From Lichenicoccus sp965213775 (GTDB lineage: Bacteria; Pseudomonadota; Alphaproteobacteria; Acetobacterales; Acetobacteraceae): 64,000 nt of DNA. Position 1 is the first letter of the stretch; each line of letters opens with the position of its first letter. The stretch covers positions 1 to 64,000 of the forward strand of contig CBDCAC010000008.1 of NCBI GenBank assembly GCA_965213775.1, given 5' to 3'. The position numbers and the translations under genes were made by a program. This document shows positions 9,092 through 21,040 of this stretch, piece after piece. The notes beneath the pieces are model-generated. The model worked only from the letters and a program-made list of their open reading frames with translations. It was not told where the DNA came from and did no database searches.

Positions 9092-9821
9092 GGCCGGCGC
9101 AGTCGGCCGAGAGGGCGGCGTGCAGCGGTGCCGCGGCGCCCTCGCACGCGCTCAGCACGAACGGCGCCATGATCCTCCAGGCCAGTGCCGCCGCCCCGGG
9201 GCCGCGCACCAGGCCGCTGGCGACGGTGCCGGGATGCACGACGTTGACGGTGACCGCGCTGCCCTCGAGCTGCCGTGCCAGCTCCAGGCTGGCCATCAGC
9301 AGCGCCAGCTTGGAGCGTGCGTAGGCGCGCGTCATCCGCCAGTGCCGCACCAGCTCGAGATCGTCGGGATCGATGCCGGCGCGCTCCGAGGTCGAGGAGC
9401 CGACATCGACGATGCGGGCGGCGCCGTCGCGACGCAGCGCCGGCAGCAGCGCCCGGCTCAGCACGAAGGGGGACAGGTGGTTGACCGCGAGCGTGCACTC
9501 GTGCCCTTCGCGGGTGACCATCCGGCGCGGCGACAGCGTGCCGGCGTTGTTGACCAGCAGCGCCAGGCTGTCGGTGCGCGACAGCACCCGGTCGGCCGCG
9601 GCCCGGGTCTCGGACAGCAGCGACAGGTCGGCCTGTATCGGCTCGATCCGGGCGCCGCTGCCGGGGATGCGGCCGGCGATCCAGCCGCGCGTCGCCGCCA
9701 GCCGCGCCGGATCGCGCCCGATCAGCAGCAGCCGGAACCCGGCGTCCGCGAGGCCGAGCGCGATCCAGCGTCCGAGGCCGCCGGTGGCGCCGGTGACGAC
9801 CGCGCAGCGCCCGCCGGTCAC
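8976..9821 (-). CDS. SDR family NAD(P)-dependent oxidoreductase
   Basis: 281 residues. Motifs are TGATGGLGR for the cofactor, NNAG for the fold, and DVGSSTSE followed by YARSKLA, which give the catalytic Ser-Tyr-Lys. The pattern with LALLMASLELARQL resembles retinol dehydrogenase/protochlorophyllide reductase-like SDRs. It is the last gene of the fab operon: its start overlaps the mltG stop by 4 bases (ATGA), so it is probably translationally coupled. This position is unusual for an SDR and may mean a lipid substrate. That is inference. Confidence 0.87.
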   Translation of the reverse strand: MTGGRCAVVTGATGGLGRWIALGLADAGFRLLLIGRDPARLAATRGWIAGRIPGSGARIEPIQADLSLLSETRAAADRVLSRTDSLALLVNNAGTLSPRRMVTREGHECTLAVNHLSPFVLSRALLPALRRDGAARIVDVGSSTSERAGIDPDDLELVRHWRMTRAYARSKLALLMASLELARQLEGSAVTVNVVHPGTVASGLVRGPGAAALAWRIMAPFVLSACEGAAAPLHAALSADCAGLTGAYLKRCRAAAPNRLALDPGLRRRVVAATEALVAPA

Positions 9822-10747
9822 GGCGCCGCCTCGCGGGCGCGCAGCCGGGCGACGTTGCGCTGGTGGTCGGGGAGGCTGCCCGCGAAGGCGTGGCCGCCGC
9901 TGCCGTCGGCGACGAAGTACAGCGCGTCCCCGACTGCCGGGTGCGCGACCGCCCGCAGCGACGCGGTCCCCGGCGCGCAGATCGCATCCGGCGGCAGGCC
10001 GCCGACCGCGTAGGTGTTGTAGGGGTTCTGCTGCGCGAGGTCCGAACGGCGCAGAGGGCGCGACAGGCCGAGGCCGCCGGACGCCTCGTAGGCGACGGTG
10101 GGATCGGACTGCAGGCGCATCCCCAGGCGCAGCCGGTTGAGGAACACGCGCGCGACCAGCGGTCGCTCGTCGGGCAGTGCGGTCTCGCGCTCGACGATGC
10201 TGGCGAGCGTCAGCAGCTCTGCCGGCGTGCTGAGGGCGAGGGCGGGATCGCGGTCGCGCCAGATCGCCGACAGCCGGTCGCGCATCGCCGCCCGCATGCG
10301 CCCGAGCAGGGCGGCGCGCGAGGTGCCGCGCTGGTAGGCGTAGGTCTCCGGCAGCACCTCGCCCTCCTGCGGCACCGGCGTCTCCCCCGACAGCGCGTCG
10401 GCCCGGTCGAGCAGCGTCGCCACCTGTGCCGCGGTCAGCCCTTCGGCGATGGTCAGCGCGTGCTGCACCGGGCGGCCGCGGCGCAGCACCGCGAGCAGCG
10501 CGCGCGGCGAGGCATGGGCGGGAAACGCCAGCTCGCCGGCATGGATCGGGCCCTGCCGGCGGGTCAGCATGATCGCCAGCCGGAAGGCGGCGCGTGCGGC
10601 GGCGCCGGACGGCAGCGCGCGGCGCCGCTGCAGTATTGCGACCGCGAGGCTCGCGCCGCCGCGCGGCACCACGATGGCGCTGTCGGCGGCGAGCGGCCCG
10701 GGCGCGTCGTAGAGCAGGACGGCGCCGAGCACGGCACCGGCCGGCAC
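9818..10747 (-). CDS. mltG: Endolytic murein transglycosylase MltG, start codon unclear
   Basis: Inner-membrane lytic transglycosylase that cuts nascent glycan strands. About 309 residues from GTG 10747. Family hallmarks are seen: LTIAEGLTAAQVATLL, LASIVERETALPDERPLVARVFLNRL (catalytic Glu), LQSDPTVAYE and NPYNTYAVGGLPPDAICAPG. The hydrophobic anchor begins upstream of the GTG. The frame continues back to a TGA at 10799-10801 and encodes RRLIAGFALLLLLG, but holds no ATG, only CTG (10783). A non-ATG start or an upstream sequence error is likely. It follows fabF, as in many proteobacteria. Confidence 0.88.
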   Translation of the reverse strand: MPAGAVLGAVLLYDAPGPLAADSAIVVPRGGASLAVAILQRRRALPSGAAARAAFRLAIMLTRRQGPIHAGELAFPAHASPRALLAVLRRGRPVQHALTIAEGLTAAQVATLLDRADALSGETPVPQEGEVLPETYAYQRGTSRAALLGRMRAAMRDRLSAIWRDRDPALALSTPAELLTLASIVERETALPDERPLVARVFLNRLRLGMRLQSDPTVAYEASGGLGLSRPLRRSDLAQQNPYNTYAVGGLPPDAICAPGTASLRAVAHPAVGDALYFVADGSGGHAFAGSLPDHQRNVARLRAREAAP

Positions 10748-10829
10748 CCCCAGCAGCAGCAGCAGGGCGAACCCCGCGATCAGGCGGCGGATCGTGGTTC
10801 AGGGGGCCGCATCCCCCGTCCTCCGGGCG

Positions 10830-12104
10830 TCAGACGGCGCCGAACAGGATGCTGGCGTTGGTGCCGCCAAAGCCGAAGCTGTTGGACAGCGCCACGCGGA
10901 TGCGGCGCGCCTGGGCGCTGTGCGCGATCCGGTCGATCACGCTCTCGCGGCTCGGGCGGTCCAGGTTCAGGGTCGGCGGCGCCACCCCGTCGCGTATCGC
11001 CAGCATGCAGAAGATCGCCTCGATCGCCCCTGCGGCGCCGAGCAGGTGGCCGGTCGCCGACTTGGTGGACGACATCGCCAGCCCCCGCGCGTGCTCGCCG
11101 AACAGGCGCTCGACCGCGTCGAGCTCCAGGTCGTCGGCCATGGTCGAGGTGCCGTGCGCGTTCACGTACTGGATGTCCGACGGCGTGAGGCCGGCGCGCC
11201 TCAGGGCCGCGACCATGGCGCGATAGGCGCCGGCATGGCCTTCCGGCGGCGCCGTGATGTGGTGCGCGTCGCCCGACAAGCCGTAGCCCAGCACCTCGGC
11301 GTAGATCTTGGCACCGCGCCGCCTCGCGTGCTGGTACTCCTCGACCACGACGACGCCCGCACCCTCGCCCATCACGAAGCCGTCGCGGTCGCGGTCCCAG
11401 GGACGCGACGCCCGCGCGGGCGTCTCGTTGAAGCCGGTGGACAGCGCGCGCGAGGCGCAGAAGCCGGCAATGCCGAGCGGGCAGACCGCCGCCTCGGCGC
11501 CGCCCGCGACCATCACGTCGGCGTCGCCGAGCATGATCAGGCGCGACGCGTCGCCGATCGCATGCACGCCGGTGGCGCAGGCGGTGACGGCGGAATGGTT
11601 TGGTCCCTTGAAGCCGTAGCGGATCGAGAGGTGGCCGGACACCAGGTTGATCAGCGACGAGGGGATGAAGAACGGCGACAGCCGGCGCGCGCGGCCCTCA
11701 TGCACCTGCACCGAGGCCTCGTAGATGGTCTGCAGGCCGCCGATGCCCGAGCCGATCATCACCCCGGTGGCGCAGCGATCCTCCTCGCCCTGGGGCATCC
11801 ATCCGGAGTCCTCGACCGCCTCGGTGGCGGCGACCAGGCCGAGATGGATGAAGCGATCCATCTTCTTCTGGTCCTTCTGCGGGATCCACTCCGCAAGGTC
11901 GAGGCCGCCGGTCTCGCGCCGGCCCGCCGGCACCTCTCCCGCCACCTGGGCCGGAAGGTCGGAGGGATCGAAGCATTGGATCCGCGCGATGCCGGTCTCG
12001 CCCTCGATCAGGCGGCGCCAGAACGGGGCGACCCCCACGCCGAGCGGGCCGGCGATGCCCATCCCGGTGACGACGACGCGCCGCGCCTGGTTGCCGCTCG
12101 TCAT
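10830..12104 (-). CDS. fabF: Beta-ketoacyl-ACP synthase II
   Basis: 424 residues; elongates acyl-ACP with malonyl-ACP in type II fatty acid synthesis. The thiolase fold has the Cys-His-His triad: the nucleophile in VTACATGVHAI, a histidine in VNAHGTSTMADD and a histidine in KSATGHLLGAAG. The N-terminus RRVVVTGMGIAGPLG is typical for FabF. It lies directly downstream of acpP (18 bases between stop and start) and upstream of mltG, the canonical order. Confidence 0.96.
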   Translation of the reverse strand: MTSGNQARRVVVTGMGIAGPLGVGVAPFWRRLIEGETGIARIQCFDPSDLPAQVAGEVPAGRRETGGLDLAEWIPQKDQKKMDRFIHLGLVAATEAVEDSGWMPQGEEDRCATGVMIGSGIGGLQTIYEASVQVHEGRARRLSPFFIPSSLINLVSGHLSIRYGFKGPNHSAVTACATGVHAIGDASRLIMLGDADVMVAGGAEAAVCPLGIAGFCASRALSTGFNETPARASRPWDRDRDGFVMGEGAGVVVVEEYQHARRRGAKIYAEVLGYGLSGDAHHITAPPEGHAGAYRAMVAALRRAGLTPSDIQYVNAHGTSTMADDLELDAVERLFGEHARGLAMSSTKSATGHLLGAAGAIEAIFCMLAIRDGVAPPTLNLDRPSRESVIDRIAHSAQARRIRVALSNSFGFGGTNASILFGAV

Positions 12105-12122
12105 GCTCTGCCTCGTGAAGCC

Positions 12123-12362
12123 TCAGGCGGCCTTCTGCTTCTCGATGTAGTCGATCGCGTCCTTGACGGTGGAGATCTTCTCGGCCGCGTCCTCTGGGAT
12201 CTCGACGCCGAACGCCTCCTCGAACGCCATCACCAGCTCGACCGTGTCGAGGCTGTCGGCACCGAGGTCGTCGATGAAGGAAGCCTCCGGGGTCACCTTG
12301 CTCTCCTCGACGCCGAGGTGCTCCACGACGATCTTCTTAACCTTGTCGGCGATCTCGCTCAT
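12123..12362 (-). CDS. acpP: Acyl carrier protein
   Basis: 79 residues, acidic, full length for AcpP. The phosphopantetheine attachment serine is in GADSLDTVE. The N-terminus is MSEIADKVKKIVVEHLGV. The frame is open further upstream, but ATG 12362 is the family start and leaves a 163-base gap to fabG. Central carrier of fatty acid synthesis; its neighbours are fabG upstream and fabF downstream. Confidence 0.97.
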   Translation of the reverse strand: MSEIADKVKKIVVEHLGVEESKVTPEASFIDDLGADSLDTVELVMAFEEAFGVEIPEDAAEKISTVKDAIDYIEKQKAA

Positions 12363-12525
12363 CTGATCCTGCTTCCTCTCTGCCCCGGAAAAACGGGCGG
12401 TTCCGTCTCGTTCGTCCTGTTCTGTGCCCCGAGAACCTTCCGGCCCGCTCCGGACGAAGCAGCGGGCGATTAGCATGGATTTTCACCCCTCGCCAAGGCG
12501 CGGCTTCCGCCGTCCGGGCGGCGGC

Positions 12526-13293
12526 TCAGATCATCGCCATGCCGCCATTGACGTGCAGGGTGGCGCCGGTCACCCAGGCCGCCTGCTCCGAGGCGAGGTA
12601 GACCACCGCCGCCGCCACGTCCTCGGGCGCGCCCATCCGCCCCAGCGGAATGGCGGCATGCAGCCGCGCCCGCTGCGCCTCCGACAGCGCCTCGGTCATC
12701 GCGGTGGCGACGAATCCGGGCGCCACCACGTTGACGGTGATGCCGCGCGAGCCGACCTCGGCGGCCAGCGACTTGCTCATGCCGATCAGGCCGGCCTTGG
12801 CGGCCGCGTAGTTGGACTGGCCCGGATTGCCGGTGACGCCGACGATGCTGGCGATCGAGACGATGCGGCCGGCGCGGCGCCGCAGCATGCCCTTCAGCGC
12901 CGCGCGGCACAGCCGGAAGGGTGCGGCGAGATCGACCTCCAGCACCTGGTCCCAGTCCGCGTCCCGCATACGCAGCGCCAGGCCGTCGCGGGTCAGGCCG
13001 GCATTATTGACCAGGATGTCGAGGCCGCGGCCGGCGGCGCGCTCGGCTTCGGCGACCAGCGCGTCCGGTGCGGCGGGATCGGACAGGTCGGCCGGGCAGA
13101 CATGGGCGCGGCCGCCCCCGACGCTGCTCTCCTCGATGCTGCCGAGCCGTTCGGCGAGCGCCTCGAGCGCCTCCCTGCGGGTGCCCGACAGCACCACCGT
13201 CGCACCCTGGCCGTGCAGGGCGTGGGCGATCGCGGCACCGATGCCGCCGGACGCACCGGTCACCAGGGCGGTCTTGCCGTCGAGCCTGAACAT
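12526..13293 (-). CDS. fabG: 3-oxoacyl-ACP reductase
   Basis: 255-residue SDR that reduces 3-oxoacyl-ACP with NADPH. Motifs are TGASGGIG (cofactor), NNAG, SIASIVG followed by SNYAAAKAG (catalytic Ser, Tyr, Lys) and the C-terminal GATLHVNGGMAMI typical of FabG. ATG 13293 is set by the conserved MFRLDGKTALVTG N-terminus; the frame stays open far upstream only because of high GC. It sits between fabD (44-base gap) and acpP. Confidence 0.96.
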   Translation of the reverse strand: MFRLDGKTALVTGASGGIGAAIAHALHGQGATVVLSGTRREALEALAERLGSIEESSVGGGRAHVCPADLSDPAAPDALVAEAERAAGRGLDILVNNAGLTRDGLALRMRDADWDQVLEVDLAAPFRLCRAALKGMLRRRAGRIVSIASIVGVTGNPGQSNYAAAKAGLIGMSKSLAAEVGSRGITVNVVAPGFVATAMTEALSEAQRARLHAAIPLGRMGAPEDVAAAVVYLASEQAAWVTGATLHVNGGMAMI

Positions 13294-13337
13294 GGCGACC
13301 TCCGGAGATGCGGCCTCGCCGACGGGCGGGGCGGGCG

Positions 13338-14309
13338 TCAGAGCAGCTTGAGCAGCGCCTCGATCTCCTCGGGCGTGCCGACGCTGCGGGTCGCGGCGTC
13401 CGGCGCGATGCGCTTGCACAGGCCCGACAGCACCTTGCCGGCGCCGAGCTCGACGAAGCTGTCCACGCCGATCGCCGTCATCGCGAGCACGCTCTCGCGC
13501 CAGCGCACCGTCGAGGTCACCTGGCGCACCAGCAGCTCGCGGATCTGGTCCGGCGCGCTGACCTTGGCGGCGGTGACGTTGGCCACCAGCGGCAGGGACG
13601 GCGCCGCGATCCCGGCCTCGCCCAGGGCATCGCGCATCGCGTCCGCCGCGGGCGCCATCAGCGAGCAGTGGAACGGTGCCGAGACCGGCAGCAGCATGGC
13701 GCGGCGTATGCCTCGCTCCTTGGCCAGCTCGATCGCACGAGCGACGGCGCTGAGTGCCCCGGAGATCACCACCTGGCCGCCGCCATTGTCGTTGGCGACC
13801 TCGATCACCTCGCGTCGGTCGGGCTGACCCTCGATGCGCAGCAGTGCCGCGGCGGCGCAGATCTCGTGCGCCTGCTCGACCTCGACGCCGAGCAGCGCCG
13901 CCATGCCGCCCTCGCCCAGCGGCACCGCCTGCTGCATGGCGCTGCCGCGCAGGCGCAGCAGCCGGGCGGTCTGCGCGATGCCGAGGCTGCCCGCAGCCGC
14001 GAGTGCCGCGTACTCGCCCAGCGAATGGCCGGCGACGACGGCCGCCCGACCGGTGAGCTGTACGCCGCCCTCGCGCTCCAGCACGCGCAGCACCGCGAGC
14101 GAGACCGCCATCAGCGCCGGCTGGGCGTTCTGGGTCAGCGTCAGCTCCTCGATGGGGCCCGCGAACATCAGCTTGGACAGCCGCTCGCCGAGCGCGTCGT
14201 CGACCTCCTGGAACACCTCCCGCGCTGGCGCGAAGGCAGCGGCGAGATCGCGGCCCATCCCGGCGAACTGGCTGCCCTGTCCGGGGAAGATGAAGGCATA
14301 AACAGGCAT
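13338..14309 (-). CDS. fabD: Malonyl-CoA--ACP transacylase
   Basis: 323 residues; loads malonyl groups onto ACP. The N-terminal FIFPGQGSQFAGMG and the nucleophile motif GHSLGEYAAL are diagnostic. The C-terminus FVELGAGKVLSGLCKRI fits the family. ATG 14309 (MPVYAFIFPGQGSQ) is the natural start. It is the first gene of the fabD-fabG-acpP-fabF-mltG-SDR run on the minus strand, and its promoter should lie in the 100 bases separating it from the divergent methyltransferase gene. Confidence 0.96.
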   Translation of the reverse strand: MPVYAFIFPGQGSQFAGMGRDLAAAFAPAREVFQEVDDALGERLSKLMFAGPIEELTLTQNAQPALMAVSLAVLRVLEREGGVQLTGRAAVVAGHSLGEYAALAAAGSLGIAQTARLLRLRGSAMQQAVPLGEGGMAALLGVEVEQAHEICAAAALLRIEGQPDRREVIEVANDNGGGQVVISGALSAVARAIELAKERGIRRAMLLPVSAPFHCSLMAPAADAMRDALGEAGIAAPSLPLVANVTAAKVSAPDQIRELLVRQVTSTVRWRESVLAMTAIGVDSFVELGAGKVLSGLCKRIAPDAATRSVGTPEEIEALLKLL

Positions 14310-14412
14310 CAGGACGCGATCCGCTCCAGGACGATAGAGTGCGAGATGGCGGAGACCCCGGTGGGATGTCAATCTCGACCGGGCGAGCCGGACTTGCCGC
14401 CGGCGTGCCGGG

Positions 14413-15438
14413 ATGGGACAGATCGCGATGCCGGACGACCACGATCTGACCGCGCGCCGCGCGCGCCGCTTCAGCGGCGGGGACGCGACGCCGGAACCGG
14501 CGACCGACCGGCTGGGGCTGCTGCTGCAGGGGCTGGATCCGGGCGCCACGCGAGGGCTCGAGATCGGCCCGCTGCACAACCCGATCCTGCGTCGGCCGCA
14601 GGCGGACGTGCTGTATGTCGACCATGTCGACACCGCCGGGCTGCGCGCGAAATACCGCGACGACCCGGAGGTCGATCCCGGGCGGATCGTCGAGGTGGAC
14701 ATCGTCTGGAGCGAGGCCACGCTGGCGGATGCCTGCGGCGGCGGGCTCTTCGACTACGTGATCGCCTCGCACGTGATCGAGCACGTGCCGGACCTGATCG
14801 GCTGGCTCGCGCAGCTCAAGTCGGTGCTGCATCCCTCCGGCACGGTGCGGCTGATCGTGCCGGATCGACGCTACTGCTTCGACTACCGGCGCGAGACCAG
14901 CTCGGCCGCCGACCTGATCCTGGCCGCGCGCGCGCAGGCGACGACCCCGGGGCCGAGACAGATCCTGGACTTCATGCTGAACATCGCGCCGCTGCCGCTG
15001 GAGGCGGCCTGGAGCGGCCGGCCGCCGCCCGAACCGCCGCCGCACGCCCACGCCTACCGGCACGCGGTCGCGGCGATGGAGCAGGCAGGTGCCACCGGCG
15101 CCTATCACGACGTGCATTGCTGGGTGTTCACGCCGCTGGCGTTCGCGCGCCTGATGCGCCAGCTCGCCGGCTACGGCCTGCTCGGCTTCGCCTGCAGCCG
15201 CTGCACCGCGACCGCACCGGGGCAGCTCGACTTCTTCGTCCACCTGGTGGCGACTGACGATGCGGCGCTGATCGCCGACACCTGGCAATGGGCGGTGCAG
15301 CAGCACGAGGTCGAGCCGCCGGAGTGCGACCGGACGGCGCACTTGCGGGCCGAGCTCGCCGCGCTTCGCCGCTCGCGAAGCTGGCGGCTGACCGCGCCGC
15401 TGCGCGCGCTGCACGCGAGGCTCGGCCGCAGGCGCTGA
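14413..15438 (+). CDS. Class I SAM-dependent methyltransferase with SWR tail
   Basis: 341 residues (337-aa version from ATG 14428 possible). The SAM-binding region reads LEIGPLHNPIL then VLYVDHVDT, and the methyltransferase post-motif is FDYVIASHVIEHVPD. Similar proteins act near polysaccharide or glycan loci, but the acceptor is unknown. The C-terminal tail (SRSWRLTAPLRALHARLG) resembles the tails of the two FkbM methyltransferases at 49.5 and 54.4 kb. Divergent from fabD. Confidence 0.8.
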   Translation: MGQIAMPDDHDLTARRARRFSGGDATPEPATDRLGLLLQGLDPGATRGLEIGPLHNPILRRPQADVLYVDHVDTAGLRAKYRDDPEVDPGRIVEVDIVWSEATLADACGGGLFDYVIASHVIEHVPDLIGWLAQLKSVLHPSGTVRLIVPDRRYCFDYRRETSSAADLILAARAQATTPGPRQILDFMLNIAPLPLEAAWSGRPPPEPPPHAHAYRHAVAAMEQAGATGAYHDVHCWVFTPLAFARLMRQLAGYGLLGFACSRCTATAPGQLDFFVHLVATDDAALIADTWQWAVQQHEVEPPECDRTAHLRAELAALRRSRSWRLTAPLRALHARLGRRR

Positions 15439-15478
15439 GGGCAGCCGACCCTGAATGGTCGGGAGCGGGGTCGCGTCC

Positions 15479-16585
15479 TCAGCCGAAGATGAGGCTGCTG
15501 CCGAGGCTCGTCACGCCGGGCAGGTTGATCACCTTGCCGTCGCTGAAGTGGATCATGGTCGTCGTGCCGGCGGTGCCGGTGGTCACCTCGGATCGCCGGT
15601 AGCCGAAAACGTCGATCCGGTCGGTTCCGGGGCGGAAGCCCCGGATGCCCGTGAAACCGCCGGGCAGGCTAGCGACCACGTCGTAGACGACGGCGCCGCT
15701 GCCCTCGATGACCAGGTCGCGCTCCGTGAAGTTGCCTCCGGAGCCGAGCAGGATCTGGGCGCTGCCGCTGCCGGCGGTGACCGTCATGAAACCGCTGCCG
15801 CCCAACACGAGGCCGGCGCCGCTGCCGAGCATGAGGTTGGCGTTGCCGCTGCCGCAGGCGACCAGCATGTTGCCGCCATCGCCGAGCACCTCGAGGCTGC
15901 CGCTGCCGCCGATGATCGAGTCCGACGCTCCGGCGTCGCTGCCGAGCACCCGGAGCTGACCCCTGCCCGCGAAGACGGCGTCGCCGTTGCGGGCGATGAC
16001 CTCGAGCCCGGCGGAGCCGCCGACGATGGTGTCGCCGCCCGCGGCACCACCCTGGACCTCGAAGTTGGACGAGAAAAGTCCGTATCCGGAGAGGGGGATG
16101 CCGGACGAGGCGCCGGTGAAGATGAGAAAGCCGGCGGTACTGCCGCCGGTGATGGTGTCGTCGCCGCCGGCGATGAGCGTCTCGCGTCCTGCCCCGGCGG
16201 TCAGCACGTCGTTGCCGACCGCAGCGCCGAACAGCAGGTCTCCGGCGGCAGCGCCCGTCAGGGTGGTGCTGGCGGGGAAGCCGAGATCCACGCTCTGCGA
16301 GATCAGCACGCTGTGCCCCGCCGCACCGCCGCTGAGGGAGCCGCCGCCGCTGCCGCCGAAGATCGTGACCGACCCGGCGCCGCCGGTGATCGAGCTCGCG
16401 AGCGAGCCGCCGATGAAGGTCAACCGGCCGGAGCCGCCGGTGACGGTGACGTCGCCCGCGCCGGCCTCCACCGTGTCGCTGCCGCTGCCCGCCTGCACCG
16501 AGGCGCCGCTCGGCGCCTCGTAGAACCGGGCGCCGCCGCCGAGCGTCACCACCTCATCGGCAGGGTCCAGGAACTGTGGGGTCAC
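15479..16585 (-). CDS. Glycine-rich beta-roll-like repeat protein, probably secreted
   Basis: 368 residues built almost entirely of short Gly/Ser/Ala-rich repeats (forms such as GGSGSLEVLGDGGN, VTAGSGSAQILLGSG) spaced about every 20 residues, as expected for a parallel beta-roll or beta-helix. The repeats lack a clear run of canonical GGxGxDxxx RTX calcium nonapeptides. The C-terminal 60 residues (IRGFRPGTDRIDVFG, then MIHFSDGKVINLPGV) resemble the terminal domain of RTX/type I-secreted proteins, which carry an uncleaved C-terminal signal. No N-terminal signal peptide. No transporter genes are adjacent. Confidence 0.7.
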   Translation of the reverse strand: MTPQFLDPADEVVTLGGGARFYEAPSGASVQAGSGSDTVEAGAGDVTVTGGSGRLTFIGGSLASSITGGAGSVTIFGGSGGGSLSGGAAGHSVLISQSVDLGFPASTTLTGAAAGDLLFGAAVGNDVLTAGAGRETLIAGGDDTITGGSTAGFLIFTGASSGIPLSGYGLFSSNFEVQGGAAGGDTIVGGSAGLEVIARNGDAVFAGRGQLRVLGSDAGASDSIIGGSGSLEVLGDGGNMLVACGSGNANLMLGSGAGLVLGGSGFMTVTAGSGSAQILLGSGGNFTERDLVIEGSGAVVYDVVASLPGGFTGIRGFRPGTDRIDVFGYRRSEVTTGTAGTTTMIHFSDGKVINLPGVTSLGSSLIFG

Positions 16586-16743
16586 GAACGGCTCCGGGCT
16601 GACGCCCTGCGGCCGGACGTCGCGACAGCGGCGCGAAGCGCTGCCCGATCGATCCGGTACCGAACTAGATGCGGCCGGAGCCGCGGCTTGTCAACGATCC
16701 CGGCCGCACCTCCCTGGCCGCGCGGACCAGGTAGCGGCGGCGC

Positions 16744-19646
<2,903 letters not shown>

Positions 19647-19650
<4 letters not shown>

Positions 19651-20813
19651 GCTGCTGTCCTCGTGTGGGATCGCTTGAAGCCGGCGGCGACGAACGGCAG
19701 GGCCGCGACGCGCGCCGCCACCGTGCGTCCGCGCAGCGGTGCGGTCAGGATGGTGCCGATGCTCGCCCAGGGTGCCGACACCATCGCCATCGCCATGGGT
19801 GCCGCGAGGCTAGGACCGAACGCCCCGGAGGTGACGACGCCGACCGGCGGCACCGCGAGATCCTCGCCGGCATGCAGCGCCACGCCGCCGCGCAGCGGCG
19901 CCCGGCCCTCCGGCAGCAGCCCGACGCGGCGGCGCGCGGGTCCGTGCGCGAGCTGATCGAGGATCACCGCGGCGCCCGGGAAGCCCCCTGCCCGCGCGCC
20001 GCCGGCGCGCCGGCTCTTGCCGATCGACCAGTCCAGCGCCGCCTCGACGGGGGTCACCTGCGGATCGAGGTCGGTGCCGTAGAGGCACAGGCCCGCCTCC
20101 AGCCGCAGGCTGTCGCGCGCGCCGAGGCCGATCGGCAGCACCTCGGGCCGGCGCAGCAGCAGCGTGGCGACGCGCTCCGCCGCCTCACCTGGCATGGCGA
20201 TCTCGTAGCCGTCCTCGCCGGTATAGCCGGAGCGCGAGACCAGGCAGGGGATGCCGTCGATCTCGAGGTGGCGCACGTCCATGAACCGCATCGCCGCCGC
20301 GTCGGGTGCGAGCCCGGCCAGCGCCGCCTCGGCGCCGGGGCCCTGCAGCGCGATCAGGCCGCGGTCGAACAGCGGCTCGACCTCGCACTCGGCCGAGAGG
20401 TGAGTGACCAGGTGGGCAAGGTCGGCCCATTTGCACGCGGCGTTGACCACCAGCACCAGCGCGTCGCCGATACGGGCCACCATCAGATCGTCGAGGATGC
20501 CGCCGCGCGCATCGGTGAGCAGGGCGTAGCGCTGCCGGCCGGGTGCGAGGCTCAGGATGTCCGCCGGCACCAGCCGCTCCAGCGCCAGCGCCGCGTCCGC
20601 CACCGCTCCGGAGCGCGGACGCAGCCGGATCTGGCCCATATGCGAGACGTCGAACAGCCCGGCCTGCGCACGCGTGTGCAGGTGCTCGGTCAGGATGCCG
20701 GTGGCGTACTGCAGCGGCATCTGGTAGCCCGCGAACGGCACCATCCGAGCGCCGCGCGAGACGTGCAGGGCATGCAGCGGAGTCTGGGAGATCGGCTCGG
20801 CCGCTTCGGACAT
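19647..20813 (-). CDS. gcvT: Aminomethyltransferase, glycine cleavage T-protein
   Basis: 388 residues; transfers the methylene group from H-protein to tetrahydrofolate. Family signatures are MVPFAGYQMPLQY, LFDVSHMGQI, RSGYTGEDGYEI and GLGARDSLRLEAGL. ATG 20813 gives the correct N-terminus (MSEAAEPISQTPLHALH); the longer open frame upstream crosses the riboswitch and is not coding. Expression is probably switched by glycine through the tandem riboswitch in the 5' leader. Cotranscribed with gcvP. Confidence 0.96.
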
Positions 20814-20857
20814 CAGGACGCACCCCTGGGAGCGGCGCGAGCCGATCCGGTTGATGC

Positions 20858-21004
20858 CCCTTCTGTCGGTTTGCCTGAGATCGTTATCCCGTCGGCGGGC
20901 ACGCGAGGTGCCACTTTCCAGAAGCGAATGCCGAGCGGTCCTTCTGCCTGAGAGTTTCCGGGGCGGTTGCTCCTTCGGCGCCGGCCAGGCCGGTCTCTCC
21001 CGCA
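20858..21004 (-). promoter_or_regulatory. Tandem glycine riboswitch in the gcvT leader
   Basis: On the minus strand aptamer 1 (about 20936-21004) shows GGGAGAGACC, CGCCGAAGGAGCAACC and CTCTCAGGCAGAAGGACCGC, the classic glycine-aptamer conserved blocks. Aptamer 2 (about 20858-20925) shows TCTGGAAAG, CGCCGACGGGATAACG and ATCTCAGGCAAACCGACAGA. The two aptamers are separated by about ten bases, as usual for the cooperative tandem form. It ends about 45 bases before the gcvT start. In proteobacteria this RNA normally turns on glycine cleavage genes when glycine is abundant. Sequence match is strong; boundaries are approximate. Confidence 0.92.
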
Positions 21005-21040
21005 TCAGCCATGTCAAGATCGCCGCGCAGGGCGTGAAAG

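Noticed and set aside
12526..15414. 962-codon minus-strand frame running through fabG and on past fabD
   Set aside because: Only its C-terminal 255 residues (FabG) are real; upstream it crosses fabD in another frame and the divergent methyltransferase.
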